42,095 nt of DNA from Bacilli bacterium (GCA_017434825.1 JAFSGC010000020.1:1-42095); one strand, 5' to 3'. Shown: positions 26,117 through 35,138, numbered from the stretch's first letter. Notes: generated by a model from the letters alone, not told the origin. A program made the numbers and translations.

Positions 26117-28021
26117 TTACCTCCTAAAACTATCTTCTAATGTGAAATCCACATTTTCTTCAATCCATTCTTTACGAGGTTCAACCTTATCCCCCATAAG
26201 AACTGATACTCTTTTTTCTGCTAAAGCAGCATCTGTAATACTTACTTTGATTAAACTTCTTGTTTCAGGATTCATTGTAGTTTCATAAAGTTCGTCTGAG
26301 TTCATTTCCCCTAAACCTTTGAAACGTTGTACTTTATATGTTCCTTTAACAGTTCTTTTTCTTTCTTCAAGTTCTTCATCCGTTGCTACATATTCTTTAT
26401 ATTTACCAAAATCAAGAGCATATAATGGAGGATTAGCTATATAAAGCATTCCTGCTTCAATAAGTGGTCTCATAAAACGATAAAAGAAAGTTAGTAGTAA
26501 AGTTTGAATGTGAGCACCATCATCATCGGCGTCGGTCATAATTATAACTTTGCCATAGTTACTATCTTTAGGATCAAAGTCACTACCAACACCCGCACCA
26601 ATAGCATAAATTAAAGTGTTTAATTCCTCATTTGCATGAATATCATTATTTGATGCTTTTTCACAGTTTAATACTTTACCTCTAAGTGGCAATATTGCTT
26701 GAGTTTCTCTATTTCTACCAGTTTTTGCAGAACCACCAGCTGAATCCCCTTCGACTAAGAAAAGTTCATTTATATTAATATTTTTTCCTGTAGCTTTTGC
26801 AAGTTTTCCACTTAGTATTTTATCTTTCTTTTCTTTGCCTTTTCCATTACGAACAAGTTCACGAGCTTTTCGAGCAGCATCCCTTGCTTCCATACTCTTT
26901 GTAGCTTTATCAATTATAGTAAGAGCAGATTCTCTATTTTCTTCCAAAAAGAATTTAATTTGTTCATAAGTAATACTCTCAGTAATACTTCTTGCTTCTG
27001 GAGTACCTAATTTTGCTTTAGTTTGTCCTTCGAATTGTAATAGATTTTCAGGAATCTTTAAACTAATAACTGCAGATAATCCTTCTCTTACATCTGATCC
27101 ATCAAATAATGAATCTTTACCTTTAACCAAATTGTTATTCTTAGCATAATCATTAAAAGCTTTAGTAAGACCCGTTTTAAACCCTACTTCATGAGAACCT
27201 CCATCTGGAGTTTTAACATTATTAACAAATGATAAAATGTTTTCATTATAAGTATCTGTATATTGTAACGCTACACTTACTTCAATACCATTTTTTGTAC
27301 TACTAAAGTTTAATGTGTTACAAAGTGGTCTTTTATCTTCATTGATATAATCAATAAAACTATTTAAACCATTTTCATAATAAAATTTTTCGCTTCTTTC
27401 ATCTTCTTCATCAATGACTTCGATTGTTAGTCCAGAAATTAAAAAAGCACTTTCTTGCATTCTTTCACATATCGTTGTATAAGAAAATTTACAATTTTTA
27501 AATATTTCTTGATTTGGAAAGAAAGTTACTGTTGTACCTGTTTTCTTTGTTTCTCCAACTTGCTTTAATGGAATAGCAACTTTTCCTCCATCTTCGAAAC
27601 GAATATTAGAAATCTTGCCTTCCTTATAAATTACAACATCCATGTAATCACTTAAAGCATTAACAACACTGGCACCTACACCATGAAGACCTCCGGATAC
27701 TTTATATCCGCCTTCTTCAAATTTTCCTCCTGCATGAAGAATTGTGTAGATAACCTCAGGTGTACTCTTTCCGCTTTCGTGCATTCCAATTGGAACCCCA
27801 CGACCGTTGTCACTAATCGTAACACTACCATTCTTATTTAATATAACTTTGATATGATCGCCATATCCATTTATAACTTCGTCGATTGAATTATCAACGA
27901 TTTCCCAAACTAAATGGTGAAGTCCTCTTTTGTCTGTTGACCCAATATACATACCAGGTCTTTTTCTAACAGCCTCTAAACCTTCAAGTATTTTTATTGA
28001 TGTTTCATCGTATTTTGCCAT
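26117..28021 (-). CDS. parE: Topoisomerase IV subunit B
   Basis: ParE is the ATPase subunit of topoisomerase IV. The 634-residue protein shows the GHKL ATP site (IVDNSIDEVINGYGD, then DNGRGVPIG and GGLHGVGASVVNAL), a transducer domain and the TOPRIM motifs EGDSAGGSA and TDADDDGAHI. The length is that of ParE/GyrB without the proteobacterial insertion. It is the first gene of parE-parC and has its own promoter over the terminator of the upstream lipoprotein gene. The ribosome binding site is GGTGATG. Confidence 0.96.
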   Translation of the reverse strand: MAKYDETSIKILEGLEAVRKRPGMYIGSTDKRGLHHLVWEIVDNSIDEVINGYGDHIKVILNKNGSVTISDNGRGVPIGMHESGKSTPEVIYTILHAGGKFEEGGYKVSGGLHGVGASVVNALSDYMDVVIYKEGKISNIRFEDGGKVAIPLKQVGETKKTGTTVTFFPNQEIFKNCKFSYTTICERMQESAFLISGLTIEVIDEEDERSEKFYYENGLNSFIDYINEDKRPLCNTLNFSSTKNGIEVSVALQYTDTYNENILSFVNNVKTPDGGSHEVGFKTGLTKAFNDYAKNNNLVKGKDSLFDGSDVREGLSAVISLKIPENLLQFEGQTKAKLGTPEARSITESITYEQIKFFLEENRESALTIIDKATKSMEARDAARKARELVRNGKGKEKKDKILSGKLAKATGKNININELFLVEGDSAGGSAKTGRNRETQAILPLRGKVLNCEKASNNDIHANEELNTLIYAIGAGVGSDFDPKDSNYGKVIIMTDADDDGAHIQTLLLTFFYRFMRPLIEAGMLYIANPPLYALDFGKYKEYVATDEELEERKRTVKGTYKVQRFKGLGEMNSDELYETTMNPETRSLIKVSITDAALAEKRVSVLMGDKVEPRKEWIEENVDFTLEDSFRR

Positions 28022-28036
28022 ATCATCACCATATTC

Positions 28037-28065
28037 ATTATAAAGAAAAAAGAAGATTTTTGCAA
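28037..28065 (-). promoter_or_regulatory. Sigma-A promoter of parE-parC
   Basis: Minus strand TTGCAA (28060-28065) and TATAAT (28037-28042), 17-base spacer. The -35 lies in the loop and arm of the preceding terminator, so terminator and promoter overlap. Confidence 0.68.
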
Positions 28066-28074
28066 TCTTCTTGA
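28044..28074 (-). terminator. Terminator of the lipoprotein gene
   Basis: Nine-bp stem AAGAAGATT / AATCTTCTT, 5-nt loop, T-run on the minus strand; overlaps the parE promoter. Confidence 0.84.
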
Positions 28075-28103
28075 CGTTTTTTTCTAGGTTTTACTTAGGT
28101 TTT

Positions 28104-29072
28104 TTAGATTTCTAATGATTCAACATATATCCCAAATTCATTTTTTGAAAGTGGTTCTTCAGGGTTAAGAGTATTATGAACAAATACCGCTAAACCAATA
28201 TATGTATCATATAAAGATTCATATTTACCTAGTGTGGCATCTAATTTACCAAATAGTTCAAACCACACATCTTCAGGTACACAACTTGGAACTTGTTGAG
28301 CAATTATTAAGTTTTCAAGTTCTATTAAATAATCATCTAATGTATGATCTGGATTATTCATTAAAGCCATTTTTATCTTTTGATACCCAATATCATCACT
28401 CATAGTTTCATCTAAATATTCTTCAAAAGTTTTAGGACGAACTGCATCACCTAATCTTTTTAATTCTTCACATGAATAAATACCCAATTCCTCAGTATGC
28501 GTATGTTCACATGTAAGCTCATGAACTTTTTGACTCAATACACGATAACTGCTAAAAGGATTAGCGAAATAGTTTAAAGTTTTATGTAATTTCCCTACTA
28601 GCATTTCAAATAGTTCAGGCGTGCAACACGTTGGATATTGTGAATAAACTAAAATATTATGAAGTTCATCAGCAACATCACTTATAGTTAATCCATTTAG
28701 AGTTAACACTTGGTAAGCTGCAAGCTCTTGGTCTTCTTTTGAAAAAGCCTCAGGATCTTGCATTACTTCATATGCATTAAGTAATTGTCCTCGCGATTTC
28801 AACTCCTGCTCATATGCCTCTAATTTAGTTAAAGGTTTAGTTTCTTGCACAATGGGTTCACTTGGTTTAGTTCCATTGACTATCGGCTCACCAGGACTAA
28901 TAAATATCTCTTCATCCGTATTTGCCATAATAGATTCAAATGGGATTGGTGCTTTTAGTGTCCCAACATAAGCACCAGTCATATTTTGATTGCCTGCACA
29001 ACCTGCTAAAAATACAACTAAAGCACTGGTTGCTAACAACCTGGAGGCAGGTTTTCCTTTTTTTGATTTCAT
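28104..29072 (-). CDS. Lipoprotein with an internal duplication
   Basis: The 322-residue protein starts with a lipoprotein signal peptide, with lipobox LAGC at Cys25, followed by a disordered Thr/Pro-rich linker (about 60-80) and a helical region with two related units at about residues 124-187 and 237-302. Both units share a helix, a P-[TS]-C motif (YPTCCTPELFEMLVGKL and VPSCVPEDVWFELFGKL) and a closing helix. I do not recognise the family. The ATG at 29070-29072 is chosen because GAGGAAAAAT precedes it and the signal begins there; a longer frame lacks such support. It is a single-gene unit with a strong promoter. Confidence 0.75.
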   Translation of the reverse strand: MKSKKGKPASRLLATSALVVFLAGCAGNQNMTGAYVGTLKAPIPFESIMANTDEEIFISPGEPIVNGTKPSEPIVQETKPLTKLEAYEQELKSRGQLLNAYEVMQDPEAFSKEDQELAAYQVLTLNGLTISDVADELHNILVYSQYPTCCTPELFEMLVGKLHKTLNYFANPFSSYRVLSQKVHELTCEHTHTEELGIYSCEELKRLGDAVRPKTFEEYLDETMSDDIGYQKIKMALMNNPDHTLDDYLIELENLIIAQQVPSCVPEDVWFELFGKLDATLGKYESLYDTYIGLAVFVHNTLNPEEPLSKNEFGIYVESLEI

Positions 29073-29103
29073 ATTTTTCCTCGATCCCTTTTCAGGGAAT
29101 TTA

Positions 29104-29131
29104 ATTATACCACTACCTATATAATTGTCAA
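29104..29131 (-). promoter_or_regulatory. Strong sigma-A promoter of the lipoprotein gene
   Basis: Perfect TTGACA (29126-29131) and TATAAT (29104-29109) on the minus strand, spacer 16. A small hairpin (TCCCT/AGGGA, about 29084-29097) lies in the leader shortly before the ribosome binding site. Confidence 0.78.
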
Positions 29132-29142
29132 ATTTATGCAAG

Positions 29143-29164
29143 AAAAAAAGCAGTTTGCACTGCT
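29143..29164 (-). terminator. Terminator of the Pro/Val-rich protein gene
   Basis: Stem AGCAGT / ACTGCT, 4-nt loop, T-run of seven on the minus strand; it holds the stop codon. Confidence 0.84.
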
Positions 29165-30320
29165 ATAATTTTAAAGTATTTTCATCTTCAGTAATAACTG
29201 GAGTATCTTTTAATTTTGGTAATTCAATTGCCATTGTTTCCTCAAAGTTTGACGGTTCTTCTTTTTTAGGAACATAAACTGAACTAAATACACCAGTCAT
29301 AACTTTTGTAGGATTACTTGGAGCTTTTTCCTCAGTAATTGCAGGGAAAATTTCTTCAGTTTTTTCTTCAAGTACCGGCGTTACAGGAACTGGATTTTCC
29401 AACATAGGACTTACCGGTTCGATAACAGGGACACTAGTAATTTCCACTGGTGTAATTTCCGGTGCAACTGGCATTTCAATTACCGGCGTAACCATCGGAG
29501 GTTCTACTGTAGGTTCAATTACAGGATTTACTACAATAGGTTCTACCGAAGGCATATTATCCAAAATTGGTTTAGCTAATTCTTTTTGTTTTTCTAATTC
29601 ATTTAATTCAACTTCAATTGAAGAAGCTAAACTACTTAAATTACTTAAATCGGGTTCTGGTATATAAGGTTCAATTACAGGATCCGGATTAAATTTTGGA
29701 ACCGGATTTTCTTGAACTAAGCCTTCAACAGATTGAGAGCTCTTATAAGAATCAACATCCAAGCTTTCTCCATTTATTTTATCAATTAATTGTTCTTCTT
29801 CCTTATCTAATAAATGATGATCTACAACTTGTGTACTAGCTAACTCAAATACTGGTGCAGCTTGAACTGGTTCAACAGGCATTTCAATTACTGGTGTTTG
29901 AATAATTGGTTCTGCAGGAACAACTGGTTCACTAACTGTAGGCACCACTGGTGCTTCAACTACCGGAGCAGCCTCAATTGTAGGTGCTGCAACTACTGGA
30001 GCTACAGTTTGTTCTGCAGGTGCTGTAGGCATTTGTAAAGTTACATCATTTATAACAGACTCATTAACCACTGGAGCCTGATTAACCGCTAAAGTATTTT
30101 GTGCTTCAGGAGCAGGAACTGCAACATTCGTAGGTACTGTTGTTTCTTTAAATGCATCAACATTAATCTTTTGTAATCTTTGTGTTTCTTCAATTTTTTT
30201 CTTATCTTTTTTACCTAAAAATAATACTACAAAAAATGCAATTACTAAAACTATGATAATTACTCCTAAATAAATAGGAAAATTTTCATTAGAGTATAAT
30301 CCCAGTATAAATTCCTTCAC
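29163..30320 (-). CDS. Membrane-anchored Pro/Val/Glu-rich protein
   Basis: The 385-residue protein has a single N-terminal membrane helix (about 15-36), a basic stop-transfer segment (GKKDKKKIEETQ) and then a long region made largely of short Pro, Val, Glu, Ala and Thr repeats (units such as EAPVV, PVIEMPV, EPVV). Such regions are unfolded and act as stalks or scaffolds. The C-terminal tail is more varied. The orientation is likely N-out with a cytoplasmic tail, because the basic patch follows the helix. The start is a GTG (30318-30320), supported by GAGGTG seven bases before. No family recognised. Confidence 0.65.
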   Translation of the reverse strand: MKEFILGLYSNENFPIYLGVIIIVLVIAFFVVLFLGKKDKKKIEETQRLQKINVDAFKETTVPTNVAVPAPEAQNTLAVNQAPVVNESVINDVTLQMPTAPAEQTVAPVVAAPTIEAAPVVEAPVVPTVSEPVVPAEPIIQTPVIEMPVEPVQAAPVFELASTQVVDHHLLDKEEEQLIDKINGESLDVDSYKSSQSVEGLVQENPVPKFNPDPVIEPYIPEPDLSNLSSLASSIEVELNELEKQKELAKPILDNMPSVEPIVVNPVIEPTVEPPMVTPVIEMPVAPEITPVEITSVPVIEPVSPMLENPVPVTPVLEEKTEEIFPAITEEKAPSNPTKVMTGVFSSVYVPKKEEPSNFEETMAIELPKLKDTPVITEDENTLKL

Positions 30321-30348
30321 CTAAAAACACCTCTTTATTCTATAAATA

Positions 30349-30377
30349 ATTTTAACACGTTAAAAACGAAAATGCAA
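30349..30377 (-). promoter_or_regulatory. Sigma-A promoter of the Pro/Val-rich protein gene
   Basis: Minus strand TTGCAT (30372-30377) and TAAAAT (30349-30354), 17-base spacer, just after the truB stop. Confidence 0.55.
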
Positions 30378-30378
30378 T

Positions 30379-31218
30379 TTATATTAACATGATATTTACT
30401 CGATATATATTATCTTCTTTCTCATAAATTGCTATCTCTGTATTATCATATTCTAAAATAACTTTATTATCACTAACATTTAACATTAGTTTATTACCAT
30501 TTTTTACTTTTTGATATTCTTCATCATTAAGTTTATATACCGGGTAATCTAACAATTCTTTAGTAGTCAATAATTTATAATTACCATTTTTCACATCATC
30601 AATTGTAAAACTATCTTCGAGCGTAAATTTTCCTTGTTTAGTTCTGATTAAACTACTCATTGTACCAATAATACTTAATCGTTTACATATTTCTTCAATA
30701 ACACTTCGAATATATGTACCTTTACTTACCAATGTTCTAAATTTAATTGTATCTTCAGTAATATCTAAAAGTTCAATATCAAAGATTTCTACTTCATTTG
30801 TAGGAAGTTCTATTTCTTTTCCTTCCCTTGCATATTCATATAATTTCTTACCATTAATCTTTTTCGCAGAATATTTTGGTATTGTTTGAATAAATTTTCC
30901 TTTAATCTCTTCGAAAGCTCTCAAAACTTCATCTTTATTAATCAAACAACTTCTTTCCTCTAAAATATTACCTGTAATATCTAAAGTATCAGTTAAAACC
31001 CCTACTTTTATTTCTGCAATATACTCTTTTTCTAAAAAAGATAGTTCATCTACAAGCTTAGTATATTTTCCTAAACACATAACTAATACCCCCGTTGCTA
31101 AAGGGTCTAAAGTTCCTGTATGACCAATTTTCTTCATACCAAAAATATGGTTAAGTTCATTAACCATATCTCTGCTTGTTTTATCTTTAGTTTTGTTGAT
31201 TAGGATTACGCCTTTCAT
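30379..31218 (-). CDS. truB: tRNA pseudouridine-55 synthase TruB
   Basis: TruB makes pseudouridine at position 55 in the T-loop of tRNAs. The 279-residue protein has the catalytic block IGHTGTLDPLATGVLVMCLG (31-50) with the conserved Asp38, KEYIAEIKVGVLTDTLD, the YSAKKINGKKLYEYAREG block and VSKGTYIRSVIEEIC. It lies at the end of the nusA-infB operon as in other Firmicutes. Its start overlaps the end of the upstream unknown gene by 32 bases. The ribosome binding site is AAAGGGATATGACTT. Confidence 0.95.
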   Translation of the reverse strand: MKGVILINKTKDKTSRDMVNELNHIFGMKKIGHTGTLDPLATGVLVMCLGKYTKLVDELSFLEKEYIAEIKVGVLTDTLDITGNILEERSCLINKDEVLRAFEEIKGKFIQTIPKYSAKKINGKKLYEYAREGKEIELPTNEVEIFDIELLDITEDTIKFRTLVSKGTYIRSVIEEICKRLSIIGTMSSLIRTKQGKFTLEDSFTIDDVKNGNYKLLTTKELLDYPVYKLNDEEYQKVKNGNKLMLNVSDNKVILEYDNTEIAIYEKEDNIYRVNIMLI

Positions 31219-31816
31219 AAGTCATATCCCTTTCCTTTAATTTTTTTGCAAATCTTAATTTATTTCCTGGCAAATCCCCAGAATCTATTAAATCATATCC
31301 TAAGTTTTCTGTTATTTGCCAAAAATCGCCATCAGTACCAAAAGTAATTATGTCAATACGATCTGTATTAGGAAATCTTTCTGCTATAAGAGTTTGGATT
31401 GCTTCAAGCATTTCGCGATATATACCATAAACAAAACTTAACTTGCCTTGGTCTGCTCCACTCATAAGCTCCCCTTTATCTTTTATATGGATTTCTGAAA
31501 TTTCTGCCACTTCTAACCCTTCGTTATTTACCACAGAAGTCATACTTGTATGAGCAATAAGTTCACCATTATCAGCATACATTCCGATAAAAAGTGTAAA
31601 ATAGTTTCCAAAAACACTTTCCACTTGAATACCAGTATCACTAAAATTCTTATCTACTACTTGTAATAAGTAAGGATCTAAAATTCCTTTTTCACAGCAT
31701 CTTAACGATAAATTTCTAAAAGAACTTCTTCCGTTAACTGCTTCATTATCCAAATAATAGTCTCTAGCAATTCTCCCTAAATATTCTGCTTCTGGTTTTT
31801 GACATTTAATTATCAT
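31187..31816 (-). CDS. Unknown protein between rbfA and truB, weakly GNAT-like
   Basis: The 209-residue soluble protein has a central beta-rich part (VESVFGNYFTLFIGMYADNGELIAHTSM, read here in pieces) and a C-terminal segment FWQITENLGYDLID then LRFAKKL. The order of strands, a middle acidic helix and an ENLGY end recall the GNAT acetyltransferase fold, but the acetyl-CoA loop is not evident. I do not recognise a family. It is translationally linked to truB (32-base overlap) and lies 6 bases after rbfA, where most relatives have no gene. A role in translation or ribosome maturation is possible by position only. Confidence 0.6.
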   Translation of the reverse strand: MIIKCQKPEAEYLGRIARDYYLDNEAVNGRSSFRNLSLRCCEKGILDPYLLQVVDKNFSDTGIQVESVFGNYFTLFIGMYADNGELIAHTSMTSVVNNEGLEVAEISEIHIKDKGELMSGADQGKLSFVYGIYREMLEAIQTLIAERFPNTDRIDIITFGTDGDFWQITENLGYDLIDSGDLPGNKLRFAKKLKERDMTYERRNPNQQN

Positions 31817-31822
31817 TAAAAA

Positions 31823-32170
31823 TTATTTCCCTTCGTTGTGTAATCCCTTAATAACATTTTCAATACGATCTGCATATTCAATAGATTCATCGTATTCAAA
31901 TCTTAATGTAGGTGTATTACGGATTTCCATTACTTTTGCAAGTTTTCCACGAATAAATGGACTTGCTTCATTTACTTCTTTTTCTAAAGTTTTCTTATCT
32001 AAATTAGAAAATGCAGTAAAATATACTTTACAAAAACTTAAGTCATGAGTAAGTTCACAACCAGTAATTGTAATTGTTTTTAAAAGTTCATCAGTAGTTT
32101 CTCTTTGAATTATAACTGGTAAATGTTTTTCGATATCTCTTTCAATTCTTTTTAAATTATAATTAGCCAC
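31823..32170 (-). CDS. rbfA: Ribosome-binding factor A
   Basis: RbfA helps mature the 16S rRNA 5' end in the 30S subunit. The 115-residue KH-fold protein has the family blocks RIERDIEKHLPVIIQRE, TITGCELTHDLSFCKVYFTAF and the closing TLRFEYDESIEYADRIENV. It starts at a GTG (32168-32170) inside the end of infB, with AGAGG before it. Standard position between infB and truB. Confidence 0.95.
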   Translation of the reverse strand: MANYNLKRIERDIEKHLPVIIQRETTDELLKTITITGCELTHDLSFCKVYFTAFSNLDKKTLEKEVNEASPFIRGKLAKVMEIRNTPTLRFEYDESIEYADRIENVIKGLHNEGK

Positions 32171-34271
32171 GTTTAACCTCTTGTAATTCGTAAATTTCTA
32201 AAACATCATTTTCTCTAAAGTCATCATATTTTTCTAAAGTGATACCACATTCAAAGCCTTTTTTAACTTCTTTAACGTTATCTTTACCTCTTTGAACAGA
32301 AGCAATTTTAGCATCAGTAAGAACTACACCATCACGAATAACACGTGCATTAGCAGAGTTCTTTACAATACCATCAGTTACATATACTCCTGCAATGTTA
32401 CCAATTTTAGAGAATTTAAATAATTGTCTAACTATAACACTACCAATAACTTTTTCTTCGAATTCAGGATCAAGCATACCTTGTAATGCAAGTTCCATTT
32501 CCTCTACTAATTTATAAATTATTGTATATAGACGAATTTCAATGTCATATTCCTTAGCCATTTCTTTAGCTCCAGGACTTGCTACAACATTAAAGCCAAT
32601 TACTAATGCTTTTGATGCACTAGCTAGAACTACGTCACTTTCACTAATTGGACCAATTCCACTACGAATAACTTTTACTTTAACATCGCCTACAGTTATT
32701 TTTTCTAAAGCGCTCTTAACAGCTTCTTCAGAACCACGCACATCAGTTTTTAGAACAACTGCAACTTCTTTTTGACCTTCGTTAATAGAATTAAATAAAT
32801 CATCTAAAGTTACGCTATTTTTCTTTTCACGATTCTTTAAAGCTTGAGCTTTACGTTTTTCTGCAACTTCTTTAACTTCCTCTAAAGTTTCGAACGCCAT
32901 AAACTTGTCTCCAGCTTTAGGATTATCATTTAAACCAGTAATTTCAACTGGAGTTGACGGACCAGCCTCAACAATACTAACACCTAGGTCATTTTTCATT
33001 GTTCTAATCTTACCCCAAGTAGTACCAACTGCGATCGGGTCTCCAATACGAAGTGTACCATTTTGAATTAAGAATGATGCTACACCACCAACGTTTTTAT
33101 CTAATCTTTCTTCGATTACAGCTCCTAATGCATAACGATTAGGATTTGCTTTTAAATCACTAACTTCAGCAATAGCTAAAAGTGTATTTAATAAGTTATC
33201 AATACCTTCACCAGTCTTAGCAGAAATATTAATAAAAGGAACGTCTCCACCCCAAGCCTCTGGAGTAAGATTTAGTTCTGCCATTTCAGTATAAATACGA
33301 TCAATATTTGCTTCAGGTTTATCTATTTTATTTACAGCAACAACAATTGGAACATTTGCAGATAAAGCATGTTCAACAGCTTCTTTTGTTTGAGGCATTA
33401 CGCCATCATCAGCTGCTACAATAATAATAACAATATCTGTAACACTAGCTCCACGAGCACGCATTTGAGTAAACGCAGCATGTCCCGGTGTATCAATAAA
33501 TGTTAGTTTTGATCCTTCATAGTCAATTTGATAAGCACCAATTGCTTGAGTAATACCACCAAATTCAGTATCAACAACATGAGAGTTACGAATATAGTCT
33601 AGTAATGTAGTTTTACCATGGTCTACGTGTCCCATTATTGTAACAATTGGTGGACGAGCAACTAAGTCTTCTTCTTTATCAACAATTTCATAATTTTCAA
33701 AATTTGAAACGTCTTGACTTTCTTCTTTCTTAAGTGTTTTGCCATAATCTAAAGCTAAAATTTCTGCATTTTCAAAATCAATTGATTGATTTAAATTAAG
33801 CATTAAACCAAGTCCCATTAATTTCTTTATTACATCTTGTGCAGAAACTCCTAAAGCTGTAGCAAGTTCACTTACAGTCATGCCATTTGTATATAAAACA
33901 ACATTTTCTTCTTTGCTATTTCCCATAAGTTTAGTCTTATGTTTATACATTTCTTTTTTTAGATGTTTAAAGTCTTTTGATTCTTTAATACTATCCTTTT
34001 TCTTTAATTTTTGCTTACTTGTAGTATTAGAAGTTGTCTTATCAATGTTTTCACTTTCTAAAACTTGTTGAACAACATCATCAATAACATCCTCTTCTTC
34101 ATATGTTGTTTCTGTAGCAGTACTAATTAAGTTAAGTGTATTATCTAAAATAATAATATCATCTTCACTAAGTGTTGTATTAGCATCAGCTTTAATACCT
34201 AATTCTTGACATTTTTTTAGAATCTCTGCTACTGATAAATTCACATCATTTGCATAATCTTTTATGTGCAT
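32163..34271 (-). CDS. infB: Translation initiation factor IF-2
   Basis: IF-2 is the GTPase that brings initiator tRNA to the 30S subunit. The 702-residue protein has two N-terminal IF2_N modules, a Lys-rich linker and the G domain with GHVDHGKTTL, the DTPGHAAFT box and NKID, then the family's beta-barrel and C2 domains ending in FECGITLEKYDDF. The N-terminal part is short, as in small genomes. Start set at the third in-frame codon (ATG 34269-34271), because GGGTGG lies six bases before it and would touch the first ATG. It follows the deaminase gene by 20 bases and overlaps rbfA by 8. Confidence 0.96.
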   Translation of the reverse strand: MHIKDYANDVNLSVAEILKKCQELGIKADANTTLSEDDIIILDNTLNLISTATETTYEEEDVIDDVVQQVLESENIDKTTSNTTSKQKLKKKDSIKESKDFKHLKKEMYKHKTKLMGNSKEENVVLYTNGMTVSELATALGVSAQDVIKKLMGLGLMLNLNQSIDFENAEILALDYGKTLKKEESQDVSNFENYEIVDKEEDLVARPPIVTIMGHVDHGKTTLLDYIRNSHVVDTEFGGITQAIGAYQIDYEGSKLTFIDTPGHAAFTQMRARGASVTDIVIIIVAADDGVMPQTKEAVEHALSANVPIVVAVNKIDKPEANIDRIYTEMAELNLTPEAWGGDVPFINISAKTGEGIDNLLNTLLAIAEVSDLKANPNRYALGAVIEERLDKNVGGVASFLIQNGTLRIGDPIAVGTTWGKIRTMKNDLGVSIVEAGPSTPVEITGLNDNPKAGDKFMAFETLEEVKEVAEKRKAQALKNREKKNSVTLDDLFNSINEGQKEVAVVLKTDVRGSEEAVKSALEKITVGDVKVKVIRSGIGPISESDVVLASASKALVIGFNVVASPGAKEMAKEYDIEIRLYTIIYKLVEEMELALQGMLDPEFEEKVIGSVIVRQLFKFSKIGNIAGVYVTDGIVKNSANARVIRDGVVLTDAKIASVQRGKDNVKEVKKGFECGITLEKYDDFRENDVLEIYELQEVKRG

Positions 34272-34291
34272 TTTCATCCACCCTTTCTTTT

Positions 34292-34888
34292 TTATTTTAT
34301 TATTTTACTAAGTTCATCCTTAGTTAAATCTTTAGCTAACAATTTAATTATATTAATTTTTTCTTTTTTATCTAAACCTTCAAGAAGATTTTCTTTTGTT
34401 AAATAGTTAAATTCTTTTAAAATTTCTCCAATTGCTCTTCCTTCATAACGACGGATTTCTATTTCTGTATCACCTACGATATTCGCAGATAATTCAGCAT
34501 TATAATCGCTATCATAAATAACTTTTGTAATGCCTGCATTGATTAGTGAATTCATGCAATCTTTACAAGGAAATGTTGTTACATACACAGTTGCCCCTAC
34601 AGTAGATATTCCATGTCTTGCAGCAAACGCAATAGCATTTTGCTCAGCATGAGATGCAGGACACATTTCTAAGTAAGCTCCGCTTTTAAAATCAGGCATC
34701 GCTCTTCTTCTGCATCCTCCATTTTCACTACAATGAGTTACTCCTCTGGCAGGCCCATTAAAACCAAATGATATTGGATTATCTTCTTTAACTATAATTG
34801 CTCCAACTCTTCTTGATAAACAAGTTGATCTTGTTGAAGCAAGTTCGGCTATAGCCATATAATATTCTTCTCTACTCGGTCTATTCAT
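34292..34888 (-). CDS. dCMP/cytidine-type deaminase family protein
   Basis: The 198-residue protein has the zinc deaminase motifs HAE (in PASHAEQNAI, His80-Glu82) and PCKDC (107-111), with extra cysteines (in HCSENGGC and MCPASH) that fit the second zinc site of the phage T4/ComEB-type dCMP deaminases. These enzymes make dUMP for thymidylate synthesis. The C-terminal 50 residues (from YLTKENLLEG) are an added helical extension that I cannot assign. It lies inside the nusA-infB operon between ylxR and infB, where ylxQ usually is. The gene overlaps ylxR by 8 bases. Confidence 0.85.
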   Translation of the reverse strand: MNRPSREEYYMAIAELASTRSTCLSRRVGAIIVKEDNPISFGFNGPARGVTHCSENGGCRRRAMPDFKSGAYLEMCPASHAEQNAIAFAARHGISTVGATVYVTTFPCKDCMNSLINAGITKVIYDSDYNAELSANIVGDTEIEIRRYEGRAIGEILKEFNYLTKENLLEGLDKKEKINIIKLLAKDLTKDELSKIIK

Positions 34889-35138
34889 TTACTTCTCCTA
34901 ATAATTCTGTATAAATATCATCAGGAACTTCCATCTCAAATACTCGATTTAATACTTTTGTTTTTTGAGCTTTTAAAATTACATCTCTATCTTTTTTTAA
35001 ATAAGCTCCCTTTCCGTTAGCCTTACCAGTCTTATCAAAAACAATTTCCTTTTCCGGAGTTCTAACGACCCTTAAAAGTTCATGCTTCTCACATTTTTCT
35101 CTAGTTACTAAACATGTTCTCAAAGGAATTTTTTTCAT
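34881..35138 (-). CDS. ylxR: YlxR (DUF448) RNA-binding protein
   Basis: The 85-residue protein has the family motif RTCLVTREKCEKHELLRVV and KANGKGAYLKKD. YlxR lies between nusA and infB in most Firmicutes and has been linked to RNA or nucleoid functions. Its start follows nusA directly, and its stop overlaps the deaminase gene by 8 bases. The companion L7Ae-type gene ylxQ, usually next, is missing. Confidence 0.92.
   Translation of the reverse strand: MKKIPLRTCLVTREKCEKHELLRVVRTPEKEIVFDKTGKANGKGAYLKKDRDVILKAQKTKVLNRVFEMEVPDDIYTELLGEVNE

Noticed and set aside
29400-30060. CRISPR-like or tandem DNA repeat
   Set aside because: The repetition is at protein level (short Pro/Val/Glu units in one gene), with irregular unit length and no spacers.
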